Source: Fragilaria crotonensis (taxonomy: Eukaryota; Bacillariophyta; Fragilariophyceae; Fragilariales; Fragilariaceae). Taken from it: a DNA stretch of 44,409 nt. The stretch is taken from positions 1 through 44,409 of the forward strand of contig JAKSYS010000521.1 of NCBI GenBank assembly GCA_022925895.1. The letters run 5' to 3'. Shown one piece after another: positions 19,681-30,116 of the stretch. Each line of letters starts with the position of its first letter. The first letter of the stretch is position 1. Under the pieces are notes generated by a model. The model was given only the letters and a program-made list of their open reading frames with translations. It was not told where the DNA came from and ran no database searches. The position numbers and the translations under genes were made by a program.

Positions 19681-20155
19681 CTATTGCTCCTCTTCATTGC
19701 GACGTGCATACATTTTGACATGCTTCTCCAAAAATTGCACGATTTCGAACTGTTAGCACATGCGGACAGTATCAAGCGTGCTGTTGACCCAGCCTTGTTA
19801 CATCATGACATTTACAGTAAGATTTTCATGTTTCCACAACTCTCCCACAATTTCATGGTAGTCTTGGCTCGCCCAGATAAAGGCAATTTGGTCTTGATTA
19901 TCCTTGCACATTCACATCCACATCATCATGTTTCAGCAGCTCACAAACAGCATTCAACTTTCCGACGAAACAGACATGAGCAAAAAGGCTGTGCGACCGT
20001 CATCATCCCTGGCATTCACATCAACCCTCGGATCTTGCAGAAACTTTGCAAGATTAAAGCTTCCAATGACATCTTGGGCATGCCCACATGAGGGTTGTTG
20101 TATCACCATTGCTGTATCGGGCATTCACATCCAACTTGTCATATGATACTTCAAA
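19681..20155 (-). pseudogene. Ankyrin-repeat gene fragment with several frameshifts
   Basis: Read on the minus strand in shifting frames, the segment gives successive ankyrin-like units: KLDVNARYSNGDTTTLMWAC, then FNLAKFLQDPRVDVNARDDDGRTAF, then KLNAVCELLKHDDVDVNVQ, then HEIVGELWKHENLTVNV, and finally FEIVQFLEKHVKMYARRNEEEQ and a stop at 19681. The DVNARDxxGxTAL pattern and the helix pairs are typical. At least three frame changes separate them and no start or N-terminal part is seen above 20155, so it is a truncated relic or, less likely, a poorly sequenced end of a gene. Ankyrin proteins bind other proteins; no partner can be inferred. Confidence 0.75.
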
Positions 20156-20183
20156 AGCGCACAAAGATATATATTGCAATTGT

Positions 20184-20196
20184 GTACTCCGAGTAC
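20184..20196. repeat. Palindromic motif GTACTCCGAGTAC
   Basis: A 13-bp palindrome with a single central base. A near-identical copy lies 140 bp downstream. Confidence 0.65.
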
Positions 20197-20323
20197 GATA
20201 CTCTACGATGGACCTTTTTTTCTGTCCAATTTTGTTTTGGTTCACAGTTGGGGATCTTGGATTCGTTCCCCACGTTTGGTGTTTAATCCTGCGTACGGTA
20301 CTGCTACACAATTTTGAATACAT

Positions 20324-20336
20324 GTACTCGGAGTAC
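20324..20336. repeat. Palindromic motif GTACTCGGAGTAC
   Basis: The second copy, differing only at the central base. Confidence 0.65.
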
Positions 20337-20659
20337 ACCATACCGGTAGCTCTGTACTCCTATGTCCTAGGTGCATGCCTGTGTCATGCAGCAAAATGCG
20401 AACGCTGACGTCCAACATTCACATGCTCTACTAGTAGTAGGATACAGTGCAATACCGCGCAAGAAGGATACGGGTACTTGTACCCCCCCTCTAATTCACA
20501 TGATTGATCGATAGGGACCCGATCCCCAAGCGCAACAGCTGAAGTCATGTAATTAATGGGTACTCATCTACTGTACTACCATACGCCCTCCAATGTTGCA
20601 CTGAACATCAAGCCGAAGGCCAAGTGTGGATTGGTGTCTCACCTCAGACTCATAGTAGC

Positions 20660-22630
20660 ATGATGTTCGTTTGGATTGGATTCTGCCTCCGCTTCTTGCA
20701 CTACTACTCCAATCACAAAATCAGAAGCATAGCATTTGTGCCAAGTTGCATTAGAATCACTTGCGCTCGAACTACATCTTTTCGCAATTTAAGACCAAAA
20801 GGCCACAATTTGAAAGTGTTCTCCTTCACTCTATTTTCAACGATATCACTTGCGCTGCTGCCGTGTTCATCCTCATTCTCTTTCAATATCAAGACCATGA
20901 GCGAATCTTCGCCTTCTCCAATCTCCTCATCATCCTCACCATCCGTATTGATTGTCGGATCGGCCAATCAGGATCTGACGGCCTACACATGTCGTGTTCC
21001 TCGCATGGGCGAAACGATCCTCGGTCAAGACTTTTCCACATCGTGTGGTGGCAAGGGTGCGAATCAAGCCGTGGCGGCAGCTGCTCTTCTGTCGCCCATG
21101 TTTGTGGGACAAGTCGGACAAGATGTTTACGGCAAGGCATTGTTGGAGAACTTTCGAACAGCCGGGGTGTTGTATGACGAAGAAACAATCTGGGCTCCAA
21201 ACGATATTCCCACTGGAGTTGCGTCAATCATGGTGGATATCACTACAGGTGATAATACGATTGTGGTTGTTCCTGGGGCCAATCATGCCCTGACGGCGGA
21301 ACAGGTCCGAACAGCGATTCTGCGACATCGTCCCAAAGTCGTCTTGGCGCAATTGGAAGTACTACCACTAGTTGCATTGGAAGCCATGAAGGTTGGCAAA
21401 CAAATTGGTGCCACCACGATTTTGAATCCAGCACCGGCACTCTTGCCTGGAGACAAGCTCATGGCAGAGTTTTATAACAATGTCGACATTCTTACTCCGA
21501 ATGAGACTGAATTGAGACTCTTGTACGATGGTTCGTCCCCCGATGATGATGCAGCTGCCCCTTGCGATGAAGAGACCATGGCACAAAGTTTGCTCGATCG
21601 GGGGATTGCTCAGGCAGTCGTGGTAACCTTGGGATCCAGAGGTGCCATGGTCGTGTCTCACGACAAGACGACGGAGCGCGTGTGTGCTCCACCAGGTATC
21701 TTCCCCCACGACCAAGCACCTCCAGTCGTGGAAACTGTCGGTGCCGGAGATTGTTTTTGTGGAGCATTGGCAGCCTACTTGTCCACTTTGCTTTTGGAAC
21801 CATCGTCCGTAACTTCTAAATCCGACAACGACAGTGTCATGTCCCTGGCGGAATGTGCCCGATTGGCATGTGGTATGGCCAGTCTCTCCATTCGAAAGAG
21901 AGGAGCGCAATCGTCGTACCCATCTCGGAACGAAGTTCCTGATGTGTTGAAGCTCAAGTCCTTGGCACCATCGTCTACTACTGTCTCGCAAAAAGGAGAT
22001 ACAGTATTGCCAACCCTGACCTTTGTGACTGGCAATCAAAAGAAATTGGAAGAAGTGAGGAGCCTCTTGGGAGCTGGCACCAAGGCCTCCTTTCCGTTCG
22101 AGCTCGTCAATCGAAATGTTGATTTGATGGAATTGCAAGGTAATCCCCTCGACATTGCCAAGGAAAAGTGTCGTCTGGCTGCTGCCGAAATCGGAGGTCC
22201 GGTCCTGACGGAAGACACATCCTTATGCTTCAATGCACTGGGTGGACTACCTGGTCCCTACATCAAGTGGTTCCTCGAAAAATGTGGTCATGGTGGCTTG
22301 AATGATATGCTCGTCGGCTTTTCGGACAAGTCCGCCTACGCACAAACCATCTTCGCGTTCACAATGGGACCAGGTCACGAAATTCATTTGTTCGAGGGTA
22401 GGACTGACGGGACGATTGTAAGACCTCGTGGCGACAACCAGTTTGGATGGGATCCAATCTTTCAAGTTGGTACTGAAGGTGGTACGGATCAGTCCTCGAC
22501 TCTAGAGAATTGTTGTGGCAAGACATACGCCGAAATGTCCTCAGAGGAGAAAAATGCGGTGAGTCATCGCGCCAAATCCATGGCCAAGCTACAGTCATTC
22601 TTTGCCGAATTCGCGACAACGGGGTTGTAG
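20660..22630 (+). CDS. Ribokinase fused to inosine triphosphate pyrophosphatase (ITPA/HAM1)
   Basis: One uninterrupted frame encodes two enzymes. The first half is a PfkB-family ribokinase: [21 protein letters not shown], the substrate-binding [21 protein letters not shown] and the catalytic [17 protein letters not shown] (GAGD aspartate). It makes ribose-5-phosphate. After a linker near 21980, an ITPA/HAM1 domain begins with [14 protein letters not shown] and holds [24 protein letters not shown] (cut to the core here), FGWDPIFQ and [13 protein letters not shown]; it hydrolyses ITP/XTP/dITP to monophosphates. Each domain is about family length. The ATG at 20660 is the first in frame (656 residues). 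The ATG at 20897 (MSESSPSP, 577 residues) also fits and removes an Arg/Ser-rich lead of uncertain status. No frame break is seen. Confidence 0.9.
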   Translation: MMFVWIGFCLRFLHYYSNHKIRSIAFVPSCIRITCARTTSFRNLRPKGHNLKVFSFTLFSTISLALLPCSSSFSFNIKTMSESSPSPISSSSSPSVLIVGSANQDLTAYTCRVPRMGETILGQDFSTSCGGKGANQAVAAAALLSPMFVGQVGQDVYGKALLENFRTAGVLYDEETIWAPNDIPTGVASIMVDITTGDNTIVVVPGANHALTAEQVRTAILRHRPKVVLAQLEVLPLVALEAMKVGKQIGATTILNPAPALLPGDKLMAEFYNNVDILTPNETELRLLYDGSSPDDDAAAPCDEETMAQSLLDRGIAQAVVVTLGSRGAMVVSHDKTTERVCAPPGIFPHDQAPPVVETVGAGDCFCGALAAYLSTLLLEPSSVTSKSDNDSVMSLAECARLACGMASLSIRKRGAQSSYPSRNEVPDVLKLKSLAPSSTTVSQKGDTVLPTLTFVTGNQKKLEEVRSLLGAGTKASFPFELVNRNVDLMELQGNPLDIAKEKCRLAAAEIGGPVLTEDTSLCFNALGGLPGPYIKWFLEKCGHGGLNDMLVGFSDKSAYAQTIFAFTMGPGHEIHLFEGRTDGTIVRPRGDNQFGWDPIFQVGTEGGTDQSSTLENCCGKTYAEMSSEEKNAVSHRAKSMAKLQSFFAEFATTGL

Positions 22631-23085
22631 AGCGAACAAAGTTATTCGGAAATGAGAGGCATCCGCGCCATAGCCTTCTGGGGTTCTACTTCGAATCCCA
22701 ATCAGAAATTCGATCGCGCGAACGCAATTGTACTCCATCCGTTGTGATGAAGGAGCAATGGGATGCGCGACGATCTAAAGTATCATTCGCATTCATTACA
22801 AGTAGCGATACCGCAATGGCACTTCGTCTCCCACTTCGTATGTATTGCGCTCACTAGTTGATGATCTCCTTACATCAATCGTACTCTTTTGGATTGCTTC
22901 AAGTCGATATTGGCAAAGCTAGATGATTTCAGTACCTATTTCGTAAATACCTTGTTGACTTTCCACTATCACATTCTTTCTGGTTGATATCTAGTTCGAG
23001 CGAAAGTCCACATTTTCCGTACGCCGAACGATGGTATCATGTTGACACCGTCATTATAAGTACCGAACACTTCTTTCGAAAACGT
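22631..23085. other. Intergenic, convergent 3' regions
   Basis: The space between the ribokinase-ITPase gene (+) and the small gene at 23086 (-). Nothing is recognised. Confidence 0.4.
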
Positions 23086-23580
23086 TCATACCGAGTTCCG
23101 CTTCTTTTGTTGGTGCGATGAGTGCTCTTCATGACCAAGAACAGCAGTCTCAACTTCCCTTGCAATCAGTGCAGCAAATGCTTTAGCACGCCTACTCTCC
23201 TTGGCCGCAAAAAAGGCAATAAAGCGCTCCACGTCTAATTCAGGTTGGCTCTCTGCGTGGTGGCGCGCGGTTTCTTGAGCAATCAAAACACTGCTGATCG
23301 CTCGTCGTCGTTGTCGTTTGCGATCATGAAACAAATTTTGAATGTTCGTCTCACCGCTATCATCTCTCGAGCAAACGTGGCGCTTGTTCCTGTCGCCTTT
23401 CAAAGTCTCGACAGGTATGTCACAACGACTACCTACAGATACATTGTTTGTTTCATTGAACGCTCCAATCCTGGCTTGGAATATTGCTGAATCCCAATCG
23501 CATTCCGCCTCGTGATAGATCTCGTCAATCTGAGCCACAGAGGAAAATCGGACGCTCTTCTTCCCTTCATCTACGCTCAT
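23086..23580 (-). CDS. Hypothetical protein with an RVxF-like (PP1-docking) motif
   Basis: A 164-residue frame with an ATG at 23580. The N-terminus reads DEGKKSVRFSSVAQIDEIYH; KSVRF fits the RVxF consensus by which regulators dock on protein phosphatase 1. The middle is polar and Cys-poor (RDDSGETNIQNLFHDRKRQRRRA). The C-terminal half is predicted helical and charged (AFFAAKESRRAKAFAALIAREVETAVL). I do not recognise a family, though small diatom proteins with a VRFSxVxxI start are a common pattern as far as I know. The coding assignment rests on length, composition and a plausible ATG. Confidence 0.55.
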   Translation of the reverse strand: MSVDEGKKSVRFSSVAQIDEIYHEAECDWDSAIFQARIGAFNETNNVSVGSRCDIPVETLKGDRNKRHVCSRDDSGETNIQNLFHDRKRQRRRAISSVLIAQETARHHAESQPELDVERFIAFFAAKESRRAKAFAALIAREVETAVLGHEEHSSHQQKKRNSV

Positions 23581-24640
23581 GGTGATCGCGAATTTTGGAT
23601 GGCCGAGAACTTGAGTTTACCGCCAGGGCACAAGCTCTACTGCAGAAAGTTGTGACTTCACCAAAGATTCTGCCCAAGGCAACCTGATCGTGCGTGAATA
23701 CCTGGCTCATTGAATTGCGTATGGACAAGATGCGTTTGTCGCAGCACCAAAATATCTCGACGTTCCTTTGTAAAAGTCACATCCAGCACCTAGGACATTT
23801 ATTTAACGGATCTTGGACGAAAGTTGACATCTGGTCGGTGTCTGCAAGACCGAAAATGCATTAGCGTCGCTCCAATAAAGTTATTTATCTCGTCAAACGA
23901 TCCGGATTTGACATTTGACATTATTCAAAATGGTACTCCGAGTGAATACTATCCATGTTTGATGCAGGTAACATAGACGATGCCCGCGGGGTTCTACATA
24001 AGACAACTTGACCTGTCTGAAATCCCAAGCGAAGTTGATTTCTGACTTCACCCTTCATTTCCTAATTGGTTGAGAAGGTGTCGCGCAATCCCAAGATAAG
24101 AAAGGAATGTTTCGGACATTCATTCGTTCTCGTTTGTCCAACGCTACTGACACCTCAAGGTTTGCCCGATCTCGTGTCACGTATGTCATACACGGTGCAA
24201 CTACAGTCCTCGTAGTACTGAGTATCCGAGTTGTCGAGCTCATAAGTACTACGTACTTGATGTATTATTTCCGGAGTATTACACGTGTTTAGCCCGAATT
24301 CAAGAAACTATTTGAGCAAACGCGTAGGGATTATGACAGTGCGACCTAAGCCAGTTCTATACCTTGTGCAACTAGAGTACTAGTACTCGAGTACTCACCG
24401 AGTAAGAGGATACAGAATACACAGTATTCTTGTTGTCCTGATGACATACAGTACGTGTACTTAGCTCTACAAGGATTTACTGAGAAGTCGTCTCTAGCTT
24501 GTAGCTATCCTCCCGACAAGGTTGATTAACCTCATTACTTGCACATCTCGGATATGCCTCCCCTTATCTTGGACAATGCCATTGCTCATTTTTTATTAGA
24601 GTTATGAAACGAAATCTCAAGTGAAGCAATACGCTGATTT
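23581..24640. other. Long intergenic stretch, no gene recognised
   Basis: About 1 kb with scattered stops in all frames. It holds TACTCCGAGT near 23934, CCGGAGTAT near 24271 and a dense palindromic block (TAGTACTCGAGTACTCACCGA) around 24381-24401. CpG content is ordinary, in contrast with the next kilobase. Confidence 0.4.
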
Positions 24641-25680
24641 TTTGTCGTGCATTGTTGACCATGATGCCATCACATTGTCCACATCTTTGTCCACATCTAA
24701 TGATGTGCAAGCCCAATTGAGCTCAAAAGTGGCAGAGATTATGCTCATGCCATTGCTGAAGGATAGGCTGATGAGAATGAACCCAGCAATCCATTGCCTT
24801 GCTGGCTGATGGTAATGCCAAACCTTTGGTCCTCAAGAAACACTACAGCACTCAGTCTGGTGTTTACAATTTGTCTCATCATTCCATTCTCTGCTGGTCC
24901 CCCATCTTGAATGGCTGCCCTCCATAAATCCCATCTCTCTTCACCCTCCTTACCAAAATAGCAAAGTGTCATGACAACCATTACTAGTAGACCAACAGCA
25001 AAACTGACGGTGACATTTTCTGATGATGTTCTGTGCATCCGCCCTACTAGCTACCTTTTAACAAAGCACCACCAAACCTCAACTGACCAACTGAACATGC
25101 ATCTTTCCAAGCCATCAATTGTATTTCCTGGTCCTTTGTTGACATCGATCATGAGCCCTTGTGCACAGTCAAGCACAAAGTTGCACCTGATTCATCAGGC
25201 CTCCTACTAACTCAGCAGCTGTCAATGCATCCATCTTCTTACTACCTGGTGTGTACCCAACTGGCTGGTGTTTCCCCTCCTGCCTACTTGGTTTATCTAA
25301 AGTAGTGGGCACCTTCCTTTTCAAGTTAGTGTAAGTATACTGGTGTTCCTTTCCCAGTTCTTTTCAACTGTTGATTATTTGCAATCTGCCGGAAGCATGA
25401 TGTGAGGTCAACAACATTAACAATGACAATAACAAGTGCCACCAACAAAGTAGAAAGGTTGGCATACTAAATAGCAAATCCGGCAGGGATACTACATAGT
25501 TCTGCTTTGACATGCCCAGAGAGTTCAATTCCTTGACAATAGAGTCAACTAGTAGCAAGCAACCATATGTATCTTGTGAGTCCCATTGCTGGAGTGGCCT
25601 CCCTCTGGTGCTAGTTTTTGCAAAAGTCAGCTATGTGAAAGCATGGCACAACATTGTATCGGATAATGGACTACTATACT
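24641..25680. repeat. CpG-depleted block, probable relic of a methylated repeat
   Basis: Counting by eye, about six CpG dinucleotides occur in the 1020 bp from 24661 to 25680, with five consecutive 60-base lines having none; neighbouring DNA has several per line. TpG and CpA are plentiful. On the minus strand, protein-like pieces with many in-frame stops can be read, e.g. GLLVMVVMTLCYFGKEGEE and LERCMFSWSVEVWW. This pattern is what deamination of methylated CpG does to an old silenced element. The element family could not be identified. Confidence 0.5.
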
Positions 25681-26738
25681 TCACGCTTACCTGCGACTCC
25701 ACTGGTGGTATGAAAAATGAATACAAAGTGCCTACATCGAAGCAAGTTGCATTTGTTCCATGCAGCAGGACTCACACAATCATACCACAACTGCAACATA
25801 CACAACTGCAACATACTTTGCAGTTTCCGAAAGAGTGCAACTTTTTTGGAATTTGATGTGCGTTACCGTGCAAGCTGAATAAGCCTTCAAGTACGCCTTC
25901 TGTTCTATATCCCGAATAAACTAGCTACGTGGCCTAGTAGGCCAGGTGAAACTCGTCAGTGATAGAATGGATGGAAGTAAGCCAAGTGGTGAATGAGGCT
26001 TAAGTACTGTTGAAAATAATTGAATAGGATCGGAGACTTGAAGCAAAATAATGTTGTAGTGCCGAGGTTAAGCCTGGACTACTCAAGTGGTTTTATGGTA
26101 GCGATGGAGAATCCCCATTGTAAAGCGTCTCGTCCATAAGGTGGACTCAATGCTGCCTATGCGAGGAATGCATTGCAGGGTAGTCGATTTTGCGCTCCGA
26201 CGTGCACGGTGCATCTCGGATAATCCGACCACAGCCCTCTGCTGAACGTCATCGAGGTTGCATCTCAATAGCCATCTCTGAAGGTCTGTATTGTTGCATA
26301 ATCCAGTGTTTGTTCCCCTCTGAATTGTGCGTCGATTGGTTCGGATGGAAACAATAATGTCCTTATGGTCGTTGAGAATCAATTGCCTAGTTATCGTCCA
26401 GTCGGATTGTAGGGTTGCCCTCCCACACCAATGATTCATATATCCTACGATGGCATCGGTGCTTAATCTGAATGAAGAATGAAATACACGGTTCAGGTGA
26501 GACGGAAATGTGAAGGCAATCCGGGCATTTTGGATAGCATTGATTCGGTCTTATGAATAGAATTCGATGTAATTGTTGCCAGTCGAACGGCCGGGCAGCA
26601 AGCTTCAGTGCATAAGAGCTCGACAGATGAATTGCCCACTATGTAAGAAGAGGATATTCTACTTTTTTCACAGGCTTAACGTTGTTCATGATTACATAAC
26701 AGATTAGTTTTCCTTGTCCCCCGAGTTGATCGCCTGTT
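25681..26738. other. Intergenic, no gene recognised
   Basis: CpG content returns to normal after 25681. A 118-codon minus-strand frame (26083-26439) starts with ATG but shows no family features, and its composition is undecided. Two copies of ACAACTGCAACATACT-like sequence lie near 25787-25812 (short tandem repeat). Confidence 0.35.
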
Positions 26739-27763
26739 CTACTGAGTTGGCGGATGCTGTTGTTGCTGATGCTGAGGTTGTTGCATCATTTGTTGCTGCT
26801 GCTGCGGCTGTTGCATCATTTGCTGCTGCTGCTGGGGTTGTTGCATCATTTGTTGCTGCTGCTGGGGTTGTTGCATCATTTGCTGCTGTTGCTGCTGCGG
26901 TTGCTGCATCATTTGCTGTTGTTGCTGCTGCGGTGCCGCAACCTGAAGCATGACAGGCTGCTGCGGAGCTGATCCCATTCGCCACATGAAAGGATTATTG
27001 GGATCCGCATTTTGTTGGTGCTGCTGTGGAACAGGCGGCGGCACTGCCATGGCGCCTCCCATAATGGCATGAATAGGAACAATATTAGGATACTGTCATG
27101 AGTAACAGTTAGTGACGCGACCGAAGATATCATGATTTGTTGTAAAATGCCAAAATGAGAAACAAAGGTGTAAGTCGTTTGGGAAGTTTTCAACAGTGTC
27201 ATGAGTAAATGAATTCCATTTCATCACTCGTCTCGACAAGCTCAACCGTCACAACAACGGCCATCCACAAAGTAGAACCACAGCAGTACTTGGGGTATTC
27301 CGTATTCCTTATTCAGTGCAAGTAAAAACTACAGGTCGTACTGGAGCACCGTGGTACTGTCAACGGGTAAAACAACAAAAAATCGTACCTTGGAGCCAAT
27401 CTCCATCAAGTTCCTCCTCAATTGTTCATTCCTTTCATTCAAATCCTTATTCTCCCTCGACAAAGTAATGACAGTACGCTGCAGTTCTTCAATCATTGTC
27501 TTTTTGCGCTTACGCGATTCTCGTGCCGAAATGCGATTCTGTTCCAATCGTTCCTTGCGTTTTCGGCGTTTAATTTCGGTTTCCGTCTCACCCGGAAGCC
27601 GATCGTCATCATTCACAATTTCATCATGATGATCGTCATCATCGTCGTCATCATCATCCATGGAATCGTGATGATCATGTTGATGATGCTGGTGTTGATG
27701 TTGTTGTTGCTGCTGATGCTGCTGTTGTTGCGATTGCGCTTGTTGTACGATATCGGACATCAT
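26739..27763 (-). CDS. bZIP transcription factor with a Gln/Met-repeat C-terminal tail (two exons)
   Basis: Exon 1 (27389-27763) begins MMSDIVQQAQ, then has long Gln/His and Asp runs. KRRKRKERLEQNRISARESRKRKK follows (cut to the core NRISARESR), the basic region with the invariant Asn and Arg, and a leucine zipper with heptads in IEELQRTVITLSRENKDLNE. The frame is open further up to an ATG at 27994, but that lead is not convincing. Exon 2 (26739-27092) joins in phase 0 after GSK, giving YPNIVPIHAIMGGAMAVPPP and then a tail of repeated MMQQPQQQQQ. Total 242 residues. It should bind DNA as a dimer in the nucleus; the glutamine tail resembles an activation domain. Confidence 0.8.
26766..26940 (-). 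repeat. Coding tandem repeat, MMQQPQQQQQ units
   Basis: Five or so imperfect 30-33-bp units encode MMQQPQ followed by four to six Gln. Mixed CAA/CAG codons are used. The opposite frame gives alanine- or leucine-rich artefact frames, which were discarded. Confidence 0.85.
27093..27388 (-). other. Intron in the bZIP gene
   Basis: 296 bp on the minus strand, GTACGA to CATGACAG, phase 0. Without it the bZIP would end 19 residues after the zipper with unremarkable sequence. Splicing joins it to the Gln-rich exon. The intron is longer than the other three in the window. Confidence 0.65.
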
Positions 27764-28361
27764 GGTCAAGGCGGTTCTTGTACTTTTTGTGTAGAATGTC
27801 ATATGGATAATACCTGGTGTGAAAAGGTGTGGTGTTTGTGCCCATGGGAACAAGGGACGGTGGACGTTATGGGGAAGAATCGTCGTGCGAGTTTTGTAGT
27901 ATTCTTGAAGTAGAGTGATAGAAAGAATAAGATTTAATTGGTTAGAGACGTGGCAGTTGAGCATTGGTGACGTCGACGGGATCGATGGATTCATTTTCAA
28001 AAAACAAGAAGAAGCGTCATTTTGCGGAATGTCCTATCTAAGACACTACACTCCTACTACAGTAGTGTACGGTGTACAAGCATTTAATTTCCAAGATCAT
28101 CGAGCATGCGCGGACAGGGCACGGTACAAGTATGAGACTGCACCCGTAGAAGGCAAATTCCCGTACGAATAAAGTAGCGGTACGACTGAGAATACTCCGC
28201 AGCGCCCACTGGACTCTCCATTACTGTCATTTTGTTCCATCGATCGCCGTTCGGAATATAGAACAAGCATCGTTGCACTCAAAACAGTTCGTCGTTGTGT
28301 TGATTACATCGATTAATCAATACAATATAGAGACTGTAGCGTGCACTATCAGTTCTATTGA
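27764..28361. promoter_or_regulatory. Head-to-head intergenic region, bZIP / SNARE
   Basis: A divergent promoter region of about 600 bp. It includes an open lead in frame with the bZIP up to 27994. No other coding signal is seen. Confidence 0.35.
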
Positions 28362-28984
28362 ATGTCCATGACAACAACTTCTGTGAGTGATTGGGACAAT
28401 GAGTATGCTCGTGTCGCTCGTCAAGCATCGCAATTAAGGAGTGTTGGCTACAGTACCACTGGTACTAGTAGTAGTAGTACTGCCGGTAGTGTTACCAGTC
28501 GTACGAATTACAACGCGGATCGGAGAGCCTTGACTCAGAATGTGCAGCGATTGCAACGATTGCTCCAAACGATACCATTGACACCCCCGGATTTGCAAAG
28601 ACGACTTCGACTCATGAATCATTTGCAGCAACAACTACAACAGACTCAACAGCAACAGCAGCAACAGCAATTACATCAAAATCAAATGAGTTCCAGCCAC
28701 AGCAATGCACTCCTTCAACAGGACGAAATGTTGGACGATTTAGCACACGGAGTAGAACGATTGAAGCACCAGTCTTTGTTGATTGGTGACGAAGCCAAGT
28801 TGCATCTCAATCTATTGGGAGATATGGAAAATCAAGTCGATATTGCACAAACTGGTTTGGAAGGAGAAACGAGGCGGGCAGATGGATTGAGAGAGAAAAT
28901 AGTATCGCTATTTGGAAGTTGCAAATGATTGTCGTCGCGTTGGCCGTTGTTTTGGTCATGCTGATCTTGACGGGGTTGACATGA
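28362..28984 (+). CDS. Q-like SNARE with tail anchor, one frameshift
   Basis: A membrane-fusion protein. The N-terminal part (WDNEYARVARQASQLR and a NADRRALTQNVQRLQRLLQ helix) is followed by a Gln-rich linker and a SNARE coiled coil, about residues 119-178: DEMLDDLAHGVERLKHQSLLIGDEAKLHLN onward (cut). At the zero layer, where Q-SNAREs have Gln, alignment by IGDE and VD puts His148. The frame then stops after FGSCK, but the neighbouring frame gives WKLQMIVVALAVVLVMLILT, a typical tail anchor ending at 28984. One extra T in TTT 28911-28913 joins them into 207 residues. I read it as a Qc-type protein by overall look; the exact class is uncertain. Confidence 0.8.
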
Positions 28985-30116
28985 ATTGGCCATTATTGAA
29001 GTACTCGAGTCTGGAGTTATACGAAAATATTCCACCTGGGTCTAGCCTTTCAGCAACGAACAAGAGCTCACTAGTGGATGGTTCATCAAATTAGGATCTC
29101 GCAGATTGCATGTTACTTACTCAGTACGTACATAAACTAAATGCGATCGTTTGCACATCTAGTCTGCAGGGCACTGGGCACCACGTAAAATGGAACACGG
29201 TGCATGCTGTCATTGCAGACAGTGTCGAGAAACCATTTTCCGCTGCTCTTGCGCTCTTTTGGAACAGTAGCAGCTTGGAGCCGCCGCAGCTTGACATGCT
29301 GTATCACCGTCGTCGCTGTCGTCGTCGGCAAACTCCGAGTCGAGTCGTCATTAGTTCCGGGACTATGACGAATACTGAGAATACTGAGAGTTTTCCACGT
29401 GCATCCATGCACACCCCACTGTCGGACCTTTTAGTAATGAAGAACTGGTACTAGTAGTCTAGTCTAATCGAGGAGACAAGTGCATCGAGAACTCGAGTAA
29501 TTCTCCAGGTACGGAGCAAACATGGACTCTTGTTGCCTCTTGCGGCACTTTTCCGCATCTCCCAGAGGACAAACCTATCTCACACTTCTATACCAATCTT
29601 CTCCTACAATCATTGGTCATATGACATAAGGCATAAGCGAATAAACGTCTAAGGTAATGCCTCTACCCTACACGAAACGACCGTATGATGTGCGAATAAA
29701 TATACTGTTTGCTCTCTGTTTGTCGTAGCAATAGCTTCAACAACGACCTAGCGCGAAATGTCCAGCGAAGAACGCCGTTTATCATTAGGTTCGAACTAGG
29801 CCAAACAATTGCCCCTTGATTTTTTCGCGTTCCTGTACATTTCTATCGAATTTCAACAGTCGTACAGTACCTGTATTGGCGAGTGCAGTGTGGCGCGTAA
29901 GCAAACAGAATTTGAGAAGGACCAGTTCGATTCGGACAGTAATGACGATTGACGTCAAAATGTCCAGGATGTCTCGGTGTGGGAAATCAGGAACGCACGC
30001 CGGCCCTTTGGCGAGGTCACTATAAATCAACATCTCTCTCGCCAATCTGCAACTATGCATCTCAAGTTGACATTGCTCCATGCTTTGATTTGTGGAACTA
30101 TACCACCACCATCACG
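28985..30116. other. Long intergenic stretch, no gene recognised
   Basis: About 1.1 kb. A 114-codon frame at 29110-29454 has biased but unconvincing composition. The last 200 bp before 30117 should hold the promoter of the Pro/Gln-rich gene. Confidence 0.4.
30021..30027 (+). promoter_or_regulatory. TATA-like element upstream of the Pro/Gln-rich gene
   Basis: TATAAAT about 90 bp before the ATG at 30117, preceded by a GC-richer block. It is a candidate core promoter only. Confidence 0.3.

Larger units (their letters stand above)
20156..20659. other. Intergenic with two CGGAGTA palindromes
   Basis: Upstream region of the ribokinase-ITPase gene. Contains GTACTCCGAGTAC (20184-20196), GTACTCGGAGTAC (20324-20336), a TTTTTTTT run near 20214 and a C7 run near 20484, showing that longer homopolymers do survive in this sequence. 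Confidence 0.5.

Noticed and set aside
24745-25038. 97-codon minus-strand frame as a membrane protein gene
   Set aside because: It lies inside the CpG-depleted block, and its surroundings are protein-like only in pieces with stops; treated as part of a relic.
26083-26439. 118-codon minus-strand frame as a gene
   Set aside because: It has an ATG but no recognisable features, neighbours or conserved motif; not enough to call.
26704-26985. Alanine/threonine-rich and leucine-rich frames across the Gln repeat
   Set aside because: They are frame shadows of the CAG/CAA repeat in the bZIP exon.
977-28913. U-insertion RNA editing or programmed frameshifting at the T runs
   Set aside because: Attractive because several breaks are at T runs of the coding strand, but Fpg needs A bases and the LINE needs A, C and G as well. 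No slippery-site plus stem-loop arrangement is evident.
29789-29803. TTCGAA-type sequence resembling a tRNA T-loop
   Set aside because: No matching acceptor, D or anticodon stems in the flanking sequence.
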